Shown: positions 24,320-37,200 of the stretch, piece after piece
Layout: each line of letters begins with the position of its first letter
Position numbering within the stretch: the first letter of the stretch is position 1
Origin: Ricinus communis
Lineage: Eukaryota; Streptophyta; Magnoliopsida; Malpighiales; Euphorbiaceae
Direction: 5' to 3'
Assembly (NCBI RefSeq): GCF_019578655.1
Contig: NC_063264.1
Location: 9,527,213-9,591,212, forward strand
DNA length: 64,000 bases
The notes under the pieces: model-generated
The model's database searches: none
What the model was told of the DNA's origin: nothing
Seen by the model: only the letters and a program-made list of their open reading frames with translations
Translations under genes and position numbers: made by a program

Positions 24320-24520
24320 ATATTAATTATATATGGACAAATAGCTAATTGCCCCATGAACTTATGTCTAAGGATTAAATACATCAATTTTTAACTTGTT
24401 TAGCAAATAATGCATTAAACTCATGTTCAAAAGTCAAATACACCAAATTTAAACTTTTCAGCAAATAGTTCCTTGAACTTATATCCAAGAGTCAAATACG
24501 GCAAATAATTTTTTTTTAAA
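24320..24520. repeat. Three ~60-bp imperfect direct repeats
   Basis: Units begin CAAATAGCTAATTGCC, CAAATAATGCATTAAAC and CAAATAGTTCCTTGAAC, each followed by CTTATGTCTAAG-like sequence and TCAAATACxxCAAAT. This looks like part of a dispersed plant repeat; no coding potential seen. Confidence 0.6.
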
Positions 24521-26140
24521 AAGTAATTAGGTTTTTAAGTTTTAATTGATTATAAAAATTAAAAATAATATTTTTTCATTAATTTATTGATATAATATTT
24601 GGTGACGTACTATACAAGAGTGTATTTAGTAAAATTTTAAAATTTAGATTTAATTGACACAAAAATGATAAGTTATGAGCCTATTTGTTAAGAAATTCAA
24701 AATTTGACTTATTTAATTTTTAAAATGTTAAAATTTTAAATTTTTCCAAAAGTATTATAGGTAAATAAAATTTATAAATTAATATAATTATAAACACATT
24801 TAAAAAAATTTCAATTAGTTATACTCCAAAGAAATTAAAAATATAACAAACAATGAACATTCAGTACATTTAATGAATATAAATTAATAAATATTTAATA
24901 CCGATTTAATGAATATAAATTAAAAAAAATGCGCGTCAGAACTCTGAAGCACATGTTGTTCCTAGCTGGACCACATAATATAAGGCCCAATGGATGCATA
25001 AAAATGAGTACAAATTAAATGAAAGAATAAACAAATAATAAAGAGAAACAAACAAGCAATTATGATACTAGATATATGTACACGTATCAAATTTAATAAA
25101 ATAATCAGTTGAATAAACAAAATTTTATAAAATTGTATAAAATAAACAATCACATTTTAAGATATCAAAACAACATACTTGTCATTCAAAAATTTGTAAG
25201 CAAAGTAAGATTATGAAAATTCACAATTAAAGATCTAATATATATTCATAGATATATCCTACTAATTTCTAATAGCTTTGAGAATTATGATTGTCTAACC
25301 AAAGTACAAATCTCCATTCTACGTGTGAAGATAAATAAGTCTCAAAATATATTCATCCACTACATGTCTTAAAGGGATTTATATATATATATTGAATGTT
25401 GTCCAAAATATTGAATGTAGTCATATCTAACACAAAACATTAAAGGTATGATCATGCTGGCCATATAGATTTATGTATTATATATTTGTCCAACTATAGT
25501 AAACTTATTTCGATATATAAAGAAAAGCTATAACATCATTTTTCTCAATTTTTATAAAAAATAATAAGTTTCTATAACGCATTTAAAATTAATAATTTTT
25601 AAATAAAATATTTCAAAAGTCATAATTATATAAATAATAGATTGATGAAAAAAAAATAAAGTAATACATTTATTTACTCATCTCGTATGCAAAGCTTACA
25701 CCGAACTAAAACATTTTAAGTTAAAAAAATATACTGACTTTTCTCTCTTGAACAGCTATTTGAGCACTTACTCCTATAATTAATATTTAATGAGATTTTG
25801 AGAGAAATTTTAATTCTTGTTTTTAATCCTTATTTAATGTTAAATATCTAATATCTAATGCTAAACTAGTTTTTACAATAACCTTATTAATTCTCCAATT
25901 ATTTGATTAATTAATGCTACAAAAAATTTGGCAAGTATCTCCTTTATAATTTAGACGAATTCCGTCCATAGAAACAAATTCAAATCCTGCAAAAAAAAAA
26001 AAACCATAGAATAAGTCGCCCATCTGAGGCCTTTAGAAAGTTCAATTTATTCCCCATCCAATAAATAAATAAATAAAAGTTCGATACTATCAATTTTACG
26101 TCTTTATTCCAGTCAAAATATTTCTCTAGTAGAGATGATT
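24521..26140. other. AT-rich spacer, nothing recognised
   Basis: No coding frame with recognisable features on either strand. The 63-codon frame near 25000 is AT-rich hydrophobic low complexity. Confidence 0.5.
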
Positions 26141-26149
26141 TCATTATTA

Positions 26150-28618
26150 ATTACTTGCTTCCAATCAAACGTATTGTAGTTGACTTGACTACTGAATTAT
26201 GTGTCTCCTCGTAGTCTTGTCCTTCAACTTGATAGTATCTTTGAGCAACCAATTGAGCTTTGAGTTTGTTTACTGTAAAATCTTTTTTGAGTTTTATTTT
26301 TGAATATTCATTTTTAGCTAACCACATTAGTATTAATAATTCAAAGAACTAAGTCCCAAGTCTTATTATCATCTAGAGCTTCAATCTCTTCCTCCATGGC
26401 TTCATGCTATTTTGAAATTGTCAAAGCTATTTTGTATGTTTACGACTCTTCAATAGTGGTGGTATAAAATGAGAGAGCAATATGATCATTTGATGTTCTT
26501 GTGTATAATTATTTGTGTTTATTGGATTCTCCTGCATTGTTATCAATATGTAAATTAACATTAGTAATATCATGAATATCATTATTATTATTAATATCGT
26601 GAAGATCAAAGGATATAGCTAGAATTGATTTTTAACTCAATTGAGGAGCATGAGTGCTTGTTGCATCATCTTGGGAATTGTTAATTCCTTTCTTAATTAT
26701 GGCTACTTGGTCTCCATTGTTTATGTCATCATTAGTGCCATTTCTTCCATAGTGGCCATAATATCTCCATCATTATTATTTATATCATTTTGGGGCTCAT
26801 TTAGAGAATCATCCTGTCTTGTGTGCTTACAGCTTTGTTAGTGACGTCATTTGTTCCACTTTCTATAATTCTTTCAACATGGATGTCATCAATTTCTAAA
26901 ATTATTTTATTTTTCTCTCTATTGTTGATTGAAGAATCTATGCTCTTTTTTATCCAAGCTTCAATTTCTGAATAGAGACTATCTGGATTTTTCTGTATAA
27001 CACTTTCATTGTTAAAGGCAAATGGAAAAATATTTGCATCAAATATTACATGTCTAGAAATAAAAACCCTCTTTGGTGATGGATCAAGACCTCAATATCC
27101 TTTGTGTATGGGACTATATCCTATAAAAATGCAAGGATATGTTTTCTTAGAAAATTTATTCTTTCCATAATGTCGTAGAAAAAGAAAGCACATGCATCCA
27201 TTCAAGTACCATAATTAATATTTCTCAATAATTTTAAGAAGAGAGATTTCATGTGATTAAATGAATAATTATTAGAAAAGCATCTACCCAATATTTTAAA
27301 AGAATCTTTGCTTGAAAGAATAAGGTCAATTTTGTTTCAACTATATGCTGATGTTTTATTTCGTCAACTCTATTTTGTTTTAGAGTACGACGACAAAATA
27401 ATTGATGATGAATTCCACGATGAAATAAACTCATCCCCTACATCAACTTGAAAGACTTCAATTTTTCTGTCAAAAAAATTTTCCACTTGTTTTTTAAATT
27501 TAATAAATCATTCAAAAAAATAGATTTTTTTTTTCAATAGGAATAGCCATGAATAACTAGTATAATCGTCTATAAAAACAACATAATATTTAAAATCTTG
27601 GCAAGATATAATTGGTGCAAGTCCCTATAAATCATAATGAATTTTATTAAGAGGATACTACTAGATAAAGAAAAAGGAAGTTTACATCTATTCTCCATTT
27701 GACAACTAGCACAAATAGTTTAAACTTTATTCCAAGTTGAAGTATCAATTAAATGACTATTATTTAAAAGCTTTAAAATTTTAGAATTAGGGATGTCCCA
27801 TTCAAAGGTGCCAAATTCCATATGAAGCTTTGAGAGTGCTTGTAAGAGCTTGATGATTTATATTGTCAAGAGCATACAAACCTCATTGTTTATGCCCTTT
27901 GGCTATCATCCTTCCTTGTTGATCCTTAGCCATAAAACAATCAAAGAAAAACTTAATAGAATAAGCATTATCAGAGGTTAGTTGACCAACAGACAAGACG
28001 TTCTTTTTAAATTCAGGAAGAACTAATATATTCTAAAGAGTAAGATCACTATGAGTAGTTTGAATTTTACCTTTAACTATATGTGAAATTCCAATAAAAT
28101 CTCAATTTACCACATATATTGATTCATAAAATAGGTGAGATTCTAAGAGAATCTCCATTTACCACACATATTAATTCAATCCTTTATAAGGTTTGCATAT
28201 AATGCTGGATCAAATTTACCATACGTGTGGAGGCTCCTAAATCTACATATAATGCTAGATCAATTTCATCTCTTATTTGCATAGCGGCAAGAGCCTTTGG
28301 TATGTCTTGAGAATTATATGAATGGTTAAATTTATTCCAGCAATCAAGAACGAAGTGATTTACTTTTCCACATATTTGACAAAACAATTTATGCTTTATT
28401 TCTTTTTTGCCGATTAGTATGCATTGCATGACCATTATTTCTCCATTAAGCTGCATTATTTTTAGCATTGGATTCACAATTTGTTGTCTCTAAAGTGACC
28501 AGCTAGAGTAAACCTTGTTCCTCTTGATTTAAAGCGCCCACCACGATGTCTCCCCCTTACTCTTTGTCCAAGGAAGGATTGTTCATGATTGATTTTTAGT
28601 CCTCTAGCAAGGTGGAAA
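26150..28618 (-). pseudogene. Decayed copia remnant: gag, protease, integrase, start of reverse transcriptase
   Basis: From right to left on the minus strand: a CCHC zinc knuckle (CQICGKVNHFVLDC, ~28340-28380), a protease-like site with DLGAS where DSGAS is expected (~28245), integrase core traces (YVVFIDDYTSYSWLF near 27580), a post-integrase region (HPKRVFISRHVIFD near 27060), and the beginning of reverse transcriptase (KAQLVAQRYYQVEGQDYEET near 26240). Many stops and frameshifts are present. The homology ends near 26150 before the YVDD motif, and no LTR is seen to the left. RNase H of a copia lies on the opposite strand beyond solo LTR B. Confidence 0.8.
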
Positions 28619-28623
28619 ATTGG

Positions 28624-31429
28624 TGTCACGACCCGTAGTAAGCCTGACATTCACTGATTTAAACAAATCTCAACTCAAATTAATATTATTAAAGCCACAA
28701 TTTATCTTAATAGTTACACTTTACATAAATACTTCGGTCTGCCAGAAAAACTAGGCGAGACCTGAAACTCAGAAAATTTACAACTGATACATCTACTATT
28801 ACTACTGCGGAGAATCTAAGATTTACCAATTTACATACCAAATCAAATACATCACCCGATGATGAAGGAGTCGGGTTACTGAATAAGAGTCGTAAGAGAA
28901 CTAACAGTCGCGAATCTGAAAAACAGTAAAAATGAGACTGTCAGTCTCGAGAGTGAGTTAAAATCATATATCTAAAACAGTTTCAAATATCTCAATGTCA
29001 CCTTATTAAATTTTAAAATAATTAATAAATCACGCGAACCATACGTGTCATGTTAAAACATATGTGTCATGCCATGCTTAAATAAAATTTATTCCACATG
29101 CAACGGGACGGAGTACTTCAGTAGAACTCTAATCCCAACTCTAAAATCTCGATTATTTCAACACTTATGTCTCAACTAACCTCAACTCTAACATCTCAAA
29201 CCTCTCATTCCAACAGGACTGGCGCCCAGAGAGCAAAGCTCGACCAGGGACCTTACCTCTAGTCCGGTCACTTAACTCTCAGCCTTAGCCTTTTGGCTCT
29301 CTTATCTAATAAGACTGGCGCCCAGAGAGCATAGCTCGACCAGGGACCTTACCTCCAGTCTGGTCACTTAAATTTCCAAATAAGCCGGCGCCCAGAGAGC
29401 AATGCTCGACCAGGGACCTTTACTCCGGCAACTACAAATCACTAAGCCCAGAGAGCGATGCTCGACCAGGGCAGGTCCTAATCTTTCTTTCTCAAATTTT
29501 TTACCTCTTTACCCTTTTTCTATCTCTCTCATATTATATTGGAACACTCATCCAACTCCTATATTCTACTGCCGTCCCATCCTGAGTCATCATGCAATAT
29601 TAAAATTGGTAATAAAGGAAAAACATATTTAAATAGTAATTAAAAGCATCATGCAAATTATAATAATAATAATTGAATGAAAAATTGAAATTTGCAAATA
29701 AATATTCACAGTAGCAAATCAAATTTTATGCATGACACGTGCGTAAGCGATATATGACTTTAACTCACAGGTTTGGCGACCTCCTAGATCTGCTCCGGTG
29801 CCTCAGTAGGAGCGAGTCGAACAGACAGATCAATCTAGTCACGGAAAACAATTTATCAAAACGATGAAACAATTACAATAGATCCTAGGTCTAGATTCCT
29901 AGGACTGACTGTCTAAGAATCTCGACTGAACTACAGAAAATTCAGTGAACCTCCCTACAACACGAACATTACCCCCTGTAAAAACGGGTCCAGGACCTGC
30001 CAGAAAAACACTCCAAATATCCAACAATTTAAACAACGGGAGTCGGGTCCCCAAACTTCACTATTTCCCGACTCCGCCACACAGCACAAAATACGGGGCA
30101 AGCAAACTGACAGACAATTATTTTTGACTCACAATATCATCAAATACACAATATAATCCAATAGACACAATTAAACCAAGAATTTCTAAAATTAACGGGC
30201 CAAAGATAATTACCGAGACGCTCGATCGCTCGGTCAACTCGCCTCCAGCCGCCGGAGTCCGATCGACGATCCGAACAAACCATCGGACTCACAACGACGC
30301 GCTGATGACGATCCCCGCTTCCGATTTTCCGATTTGACACCCGATCATCCGGAGAGATTTACGGACGATCTCGACCGTCGATTTGCAAACGAAGCCCGAT
30401 CGCCACGAAATCAGTGCCATCGCGAAGCTTGAGCTGAGGAGAGTCGGGATATGTCCTCCGATCATCCATCCTCCGCCGGATCTCGTCGGAAAGACCCAAA
30501 TAAGCCGGCTGCCACCATTTTCTCTCTCCACCGGATCTTCCGTTTCCGGCCACCACTGTCGACACCGCCGCCGCCAAAACAAAGCCGAGGCCGAGAGGAG
30601 TCGATCGGCACCAAGATCGCGACCACCGACGCCGGAACGCCTGACGGCAAGGAAGCTTCGGCCATCTTCCTCCTCGAGCCAGCTGCCGTCATTGCCGCTG
30701 CCGGCCACGACGCCGGCCACCCCGGCAGACGCCTCCTTCCTCCGCGCCTCCTCTCTCTCCCCCGACATCTCTCTTCCTCTCTCCCGATCTACTTTCTCTC
30801 TCCCCGATTTCTTTCCCTTCAATATCGACATTTGACCCCTGAACTTTTCCTTATTACAATTTGGTCCCTCAACTTTCTTAATTACTTACAATTTCATCCT
30901 GCATAATTCTAATTTAACCCCCAAACTTCTTTTTAGCCTTTCAATTAAGCCCCTAACTATTTAATTTGGGCCAAATCCGAATTATTGAAAATACAAAATT
31001 ACAAAAATACCCCTGACCGACATATTTATTTACGAAAATACCAAGCTCACAAATTTCCATTAAACCCTCACAAAAATAAAATTATAATTTCAATCCTTAT
31101 TCCAAAATAAATTTTCAATTTAGTCCTAACACAATTAAATTAAATAATCAATTTCCAACTTAAAATTTAATACTACTAATCAATTATAATACCAATTTTT
31201 CTAAAATTCTTTTATTAAAACATCCTTTATAATTTCTTCCAAAATTTTCCAATATATAATTTTACTTATATAAATATGCTCTTGGGAAAATTTGAATAAC
31301 CAAAATAAAAAAATAAAAAATATAATTTATTCCTTAAATAATTTACTTGAATAATTTCTTAAAATTTCAAACTAATTGGGTATAGAAAATAACTCATTTA
31401 TTAAATATATAAAAATTCCGGGTGTTACA
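28624..31429 (-). mobile_element. Large solo LTR B, same family as A (2,806 bp)
   Basis: On the plus strand it begins TGTCACGACCC and ends CCGGGTGTTACA, so the minus strand reads TGTAACACCCGG...GTGACA. A perfect 5-bp duplication ATTGG flanks it (28619-28623, 31430-31434). It contains the same blocks as LTR A in the same order: the conserved 3' end, four hairpins (29218-29480), the TGACTTTAACTCACAG block (29754), the GC-rich block (30200-30830) and the AT-rich 5' part. No polymerase genes are present. The two longest frames (30289-30906, both strands) are GC-block translations that disagree with LTR A, so I do not call a gene. Confidence 0.85.
29218..29480 (-). repeat. Four-copy hairpin array in solo LTR B
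   Basis: Seen on the plus strand as GGCGCCCAGAGAGC then a 3-base loop then GCTCGACCAGGG, near 29222, 29315, 29390 and 29440. Loops read AAA, ATA, AAT and GAT, while GAGC/GCTC never changes. Outer arms pair within each copy: GGACT/AGTCC, AGACTGG/CCAGTCT and GCCGG/CCGGC. Confidence 0.8.
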
Positions 31430-31449
31430 ATTGGTTTTTGAATAACAGC

Positions 31450-31740
31450 TCAAGAGTGTACATGGATGATGCAACTTATGAGGGATCTTCATCAAACTAT
31501 TAATTACTCTGTGTAATTGCATTGTGGTAATCAATTAGTTATTCACCTAATTGAAAATCTAGTGTTGCATGCAAGAACCAAACACGTAAATGTACATTAT
31601 CACTTTGTACGAGAAAACATCTTGCATGGAGCAATAGAGATGAAGTATATTAAGACTGAAGACTAAGTTGCAGATATATTTACTAAAAGAATCAGTAGTG
31701 CAAAATTTGAAGACTTTAGACACTAATTTGGTATGGTGAC
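31450..31740 (+). pseudogene. Copia RNase H fragment
   Basis: The plus strand encodes WMMQLMRDLHQTINYSV, then after a stop LHCGNQLVIHLIENLV, HARTKHVNVHYHFVRENIL and, near 31670, VADIFTKRISSAKFE. This is the C-terminal RNase H region of copia pol. It is followed by a purine-rich tract (31767-31778) and an LTR, the proper 3' order. The upstream polymerase is missing on this strand. Whether it was once joined to the minus-strand remnant at 26150-28618 is uncertain. Confidence 0.8.
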
Positions 31741-31778
31741 TAGATATATATTAAGAGAGAATAGTCGGTGAGAGAGAG

Positions 31779-32112
31779 TATTGAAAATCACCACCTCCCT
31801 CTCTCTCTAAAGTTCTAGAAAGTTCTCTCTAGAATTATCCAAAAAAAAAAAAGAAGAAAGAGGAACCGACCTAGTAAAAGTCGGCAATATACCGACTTTG
31901 TGCAAGTATAAAAGGAGCTAGGCTCCTTGTGTATGTGCAGTAAGTGTGAAGAAAAATAAATTCAAATGAGGCGTGTTCTTAAGTGAATGAGTGTATAATA
32001 AATTGTAGTGTGTCCTAAGTGAGTGATGTGGATATAGCACAAAATTTGTACTAAGATTTTATAGTAAGTTTTATTATGCAATTAAGTCCTCTCCTTCCTT
32101 TATTGTACAACA
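31779..32112 (+). repeat. Copia 3' LTR (~334 bp)
   Basis: Follows the polypurine run GAGAGAGAG. It starts TATTGAAAATC (probably a mutated TGTTGAAA) and ends TTGTACAACA at 32112. It contains a TATA-like GTATAAAAGG near 31908. Immediately to its right (32113) is SRLK kinase sequence, so the element landed inside that pseudogene. No matching 5' LTR is visible in the window. Confidence 0.7.
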
Positions 32113-33099
32113 TTAACATTTCTCGTCTCCATGAATGCAATAACCAAGAAGCCTTACAAGATTGCGGTGCTGAAGTTTAGCAATTAATAAAACCTCATTT
32201 TTGAACTCTTTCAATCCGTTGGCCAGAACTTTTTGAGAGCCTCTTCACTGCTATTTTCTATCCTTTTTTCAGTGTACCATGTACCATCCATGATAGAGTC
32301 TTAGTACCAAAAATATTTTTCTCAATGGTATTGAAGTCTTCAAGGGCTATGAAATTATGAGTTTTAAATGGGGAGGAAGGGTTTAAAAAAGAGTTTAGTC
32401 ACTTTAAGCAATGCTGAATAATACAGTTTTATTTGTTACCTTGTATACAGGTCCAAAACCACCTTCTCCCAGCTTGTTGCTACTTGAGAACTTCTTAGTG
32501 GCATCTGCAATTATCTTAAAAGGATATTTTTGTACTTGAATATTGTCTTTCCTGACTTCAGACTTATCAATCTTGAATGAAGATTATACAATTAGCACCA
32601 GATTGTCTTTCCTGAATATTGTATTTCCTGAACTCAGACTTATCAATCTTTCTGCAACTTTTGTTTGCCTTCCCTAAGATGAATGAAGATTGTACAATTA
32701 GCAGCTGAAATAATCAAACAACAAAATTTTGTAGCTCATTATCATTCTGATATAAGACATCTAAAGTTAAATTAAATTAGTAAATGCATGTGTATATACA
32801 TAGGTATTTGAGTTAATATACCACATTTATCAAGAGTGCTCTTCAATATGAAAAGGACTATTAGTATGCTGATGAAAAGGACTATTAGTATGCTGACAAC
32901 TATTCCAAGAAAGATTACTATTCCTTCCTTTTTCCTACTTGTTTGTCCTTTCTTCTTGATTTTAGCTGAAAAAAATGAGTATTAGTTGACAGGTTCTCAA
33001 GTTTCAGACCAGATTCTTTAATAGCAGTTTAATTTTATGATACCAATCAGAGAATCCAACAACTTTTGAAAGGAAAAGTTTGCTTCATTAGGCAACTAA

Positions 33100-33460
33100 G
33101 CTCAAAATAACTAAGTAAAGGAATAGAGCCAATATTGTGCAGAATAGCATATGATGAATTTGAGATGATGAATTGTATATGTATTGAGTATATGAATTCT
33201 AATTTTACAGTTTGGTTGTTCTTGCTTATATACACAATGGTTGCAACGGTAGCCTAATCTATACAACTGCTGCCTTGAGACCTATGTCTAACGTTCCATT
33301 CTAATTCAGGAAAGGTTGAAGTGGCCTTTCCCCTTGGCAGGGATGGTTGCTCCCTTTCCTGGAAGTCTGTGATGAATAACCCTGCACAGGCTTTTTTGCC
33401 TGTGCAGTGTCTGAGACTTCTCCTTCTTTTATGCATTTCTTCTTGCTGCTTTCAATAACA
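33100..33460 (-). mobile_element. Solo LTR of the same copia family, in SRLK intron 1
   Basis: Its reverse complement starts TGTTATTGAAAGCAG and aligns with the 5' LTR of the copia at 33871 throughout: CAGACACTGCAC, AAAGGGAGCAACCAT, GGAAAGGCCACTTCAACCTT, ATTAGGCTACCGTTG and CAATTCATCATCTC. Orientation is opposite to that copia. It sits a few bases after the intron-1 splice donor of the SRLK pseudogene. The left boundary is uncertain (the 3' terminus and target duplication were not resolved). Two short minus-strand frames here are LTR sequence. Confidence 0.8.
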
Positions 33461-34164
33461 TACCTAATTATGAAGCAGCTAAATGAACATAGAGATCGTC
33501 CCTATGCTCAACACATCTTTTTATATCAATAGATTCACGAAACCAATGTAAGCATCCACTTCCATTTATATTTAAGTTCGCACGTGAAGTGCAAGAGCAG
33601 TTTTTCAAGCATGAAATCCTACATTTGTAGAGACTCATACTTTTATAAAACATGAAAGAATTGTTATCTGGAAGTTTATACCCTGAAATCTTGAGAAAGC
33701 CGTCTTTATCTCTGTAAGCTAGTGGAGTATTTGGCTTACATCCATCCAACCATTCCTAGAATTCCTAATTTTTCAGTGACTGAGGTACAAAATCATACAA
33801 GCATGAGCATGCAGAAGAGTCAGCATTATTGCAACTTGCAAATGCACCGCACATGGCATAATTGTCACACTGTTGAAAGCAGTAAGAAGGAAAGCATGGC
33901 CTCAGACACTGCACAAGCAGAAAAGCCTATGCAGGGCTACTCATCACAGGCCTTAAGGAAAGGGAGCAACCATTCTTCTGACAGGGAAAGGCCACTTCAA
34001 CCTTTTCCAGAGAAGAAAGGGACGTTGGACAGAGATATCAAGGCAACCAAGTAGATTAGGCTACCGTTGTATATGTGTATATAAATACCAGAATAATCAA
34101 ATTGTAAAGATCAGAATTAATAATATACAGATTACATTCAATTCATCATCTCTAAATTTCTACA

Positions 34165-34176
34165 TGGTATCATAGC
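34165..34176 (+). other. Copia primer-binding site
   Basis: TGGTATCATAGC directly follows the 5' LTR. It matches the initiator tRNA-Met primer sequence with one change (A>T in CAGAGC). Confidence 0.8.
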
Positions 34177-34230
34177 AGGTTTAACCTGAACTCATCATTT
34201 ACCCATTTTTCCCTCTTTTTCCATCCAGCC

Positions 34231-37200
34231 ATGTCTTAAAACGACAAATTAACCAACATTACACTAAAAGAAAATTTCAACTGAATGGTCGAAATCAGTG
34301 TATATTGGCCTCAGCGGCAGAAGAAAGTAGGGGTTCATCACTGGGACCAAGCAGAAACCAAAACTAGAAAGGCCAGAGGCCCCGACATAGGAAGAATTAG
34401 AAAAAATGGAGGAATGGCAAACGACTAACCATTTGGTCATGTCAATGATCACCAACACCATGGAAACATAAATTTCCCGACTCTGCATTTTAATGGAGTC
34501 ATCAAAAGCTATTTGGAAAAAAATGAAGGGCCTATATGACCTTCAACACAACTTTGCCCACATATTCAGACTCAAACAAGAATTATTATAAATCAAACAG
34601 GGCACAAAAAGTTCCTCAGAATATGCAACAAAGATACTCACAAGATGGGAAGAGTTGCAGAATTACCTTCCGTCATCAAACAACCCAGAATAAATATAGA
34701 GAAGAGCGGAATAGGACCTTATATATACTTACCTCGAAGGTCTGGACTTAAGCTACAAAGGCTTGAGGTTGCAGATTCTCCTCTCATCTGAACTCCCCAA
34801 GATAGACGCTGTGATAGCAAATATCTAGCGTGAGGAGACGAGAATGAGCACCATGAACACAACCTCTGATGTCACAAACAACCAAGCCTACGCCATCCGA
34901 TGAGAGCAAGCCAGCCAGAGGTGGGGCCAAGCGCCATCAAGCGATCCGACCACTGCAAAAAGCAGGGTCATCACCACGATGGCCGCTGGCACCTCCACCC
35001 TCAGCTAAGACCATCTCGAGGGTGGGAGGACTCTAGAAGCGTGAAGAAAGGGAGAGGAGAGAAGAGATTCGGTGGACAGAAGAGAGAAAATGAAGGAATG
35101 AATGCAATAGGGAGCGGGTCAACGGTATATGATGGGTTAGGTTTAATGAAGAATGGGTCGGGTGCTTATAACGGGTCTGAAGGTTATGAGCAAACCCGAT
35201 CCGACTCCATGCCCTGACCCGCCTTTACAGCAACCCGACCCAACTCCGACCCATCTGATCCGACCCGAATTTCTTCCAGCTCCAATTTTGACCCGACCCA
35301 ACCCAGACATGGATCCGACCCGGCAGTATCACTCCAACTCAATCAATTACTGTCTCAAATCTAAGCTCTGGTTCAAAATCAATAGCCCAGTGGGTTAGGT
35401 TCGGTATCTAATTCATTTAATTATATACCAAAAAATTTAAAAAAATGCTCCAATGATTGGATTATTGATTTCGGTACCTCTGATCACATGACATTAGACT
35501 CAATAAAATTGCAAAATTTCTATCTCGCAAAAAAATTTCAACATGTGATAGTCGCCAACGGGAACAAAACTCCAATCCAGGGTAGTGGTACCACTATATT
35601 ACTTAACAAAAACCTAAAAAATGTCTTATTTCTTCCTTATTTTAAATCCAATTTATTGTCAGTTGCTCGGATAACTAATGATTTAAACTGCAATATTATT
35701 TTTTCACCATCTTCTGTAATGTTTTAGGATCGCACTACAGGGACGATGATTGGTAAAGGATATTCTGACAATGGTCTATACTATCTTAAAAACTCCATCA
35801 ATCGCTGTTTTGTGTCAGCAAAAGCGGTCGATCAGGGCATGTTAATGCATTTACGTTTTGGACATCCGTCCGACTCTGTCTTAAATAAATTATTTTATTA
35901 TAATTTAAATTCCAGTCAATGTGAGATTTGTAAATTTTCCAAACACACTCGTCTCCCTTTTCCCCTCTCTCCCGCATGTCTGAAAAACAATTTGAATTAA
36001 TCCACTCTGACGTTTGGGGTCCTGCACCTATTACTTCTTATAATTATTTTTGGTACTTTGTCACATTTATTGACGACTACACTCGCACCACTTGGGTCTA
36101 TTTGTTAAAAGGAAAAAATGAGGTTTTCTCATGCTTCCAAGAATTTTTTAACTTTATTAAAACTCAATACACTGATAGCATTAAAATTTTTTGTTCTGAC
36201 AACGGTACATAATATATAAATCAAAACTTTACAAATTTCTTTAAAAAGGAAGGCATTCTTCATCATACTACCTGCATTAATACCCCGGAACAAAATGGGG
36301 TCTCTGAAAAAAAAATAGACATCTTCTTGAAGTCACATGCACACTGCTTTTTCAAAATAATATCCCCTCTATTTTTTGGTCAGATGCTCTCCTCACTGCC
36401 CATACCTTATCAATCGCCTTCCAAGTGCCAAATTACACAATCTTAGCCCTTTAGAAATTCTCAAATGCAGAAAGATTGAGTTAGGGCACATTCGAGTCTT
36501 TGGCTGCACTGCTTTTGTTCATATTAAGCGTCTTTACAAATTTGAAAAAAGCTCCGCCAAAACCATATTTTTAGTTTACTCCATAGGTAGAAAGGGATAC
36601 AAAAGCTATGATCCCCTCACACACAAAATCTATGTTTCCAGGGATGTATCTTTTTTAGAACAAGAACTGTATTACAAAACGCATGATCTTCATAATGCTA
36701 ATCCTAACCACACTTATGGGCCACACACATTATTATTTCCGCATAATCCTGTTTTTTCTGATAACAGCAGTCCTAGTCAGGACACTCACCCAGATGGGGA
36801 GCATCATCTCAACTTAAGGCCAATCCCTTCAGGGGGAGAAAATATCACAAGCAGCGAAGAAATCGAACCTCCACAGGAAGAGATTGCCTTAAGAAGATCC
36901 ACTCGAATAACTAGGCCTTCTATTAGGTTAAGGGATTATGTATCCCATAAGGTATCATATCCAATTCGCAATTTCATTACTTATGATCACATGTCTCATA
37001 AATATCAAGCCTATCTAGGAAACATCACAGCACACATAGAACCCAGATCGTTCTACGATGCCAACACTAACCCAAAATGGTGTAAGGCTATAGAGGAAGA
37101 ACTGTTTACCTTAGAAAAAAATAACACTTTGGAAATTGTCCCCTTACCACCAAATAAAAAACCTGTAGGGTGTAAATGGGTATACAAAATTAAATTTAAT

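Noticed and set aside
30289..30906. Frames of up to 180 codons on both strands
   Set aside because: Same GC-rich LTR block, here in solo LTR B. No start context, no domain, and the reading frame is not shared with LTR A.
33041..33056. GATACCAATCAGAG resembling a reverse primer-binding site
   Set aside because: Only a partial match to the tRNA-Met primer complement, and the adjacent LTR is a solo copy in an intron; coincidence is likely.
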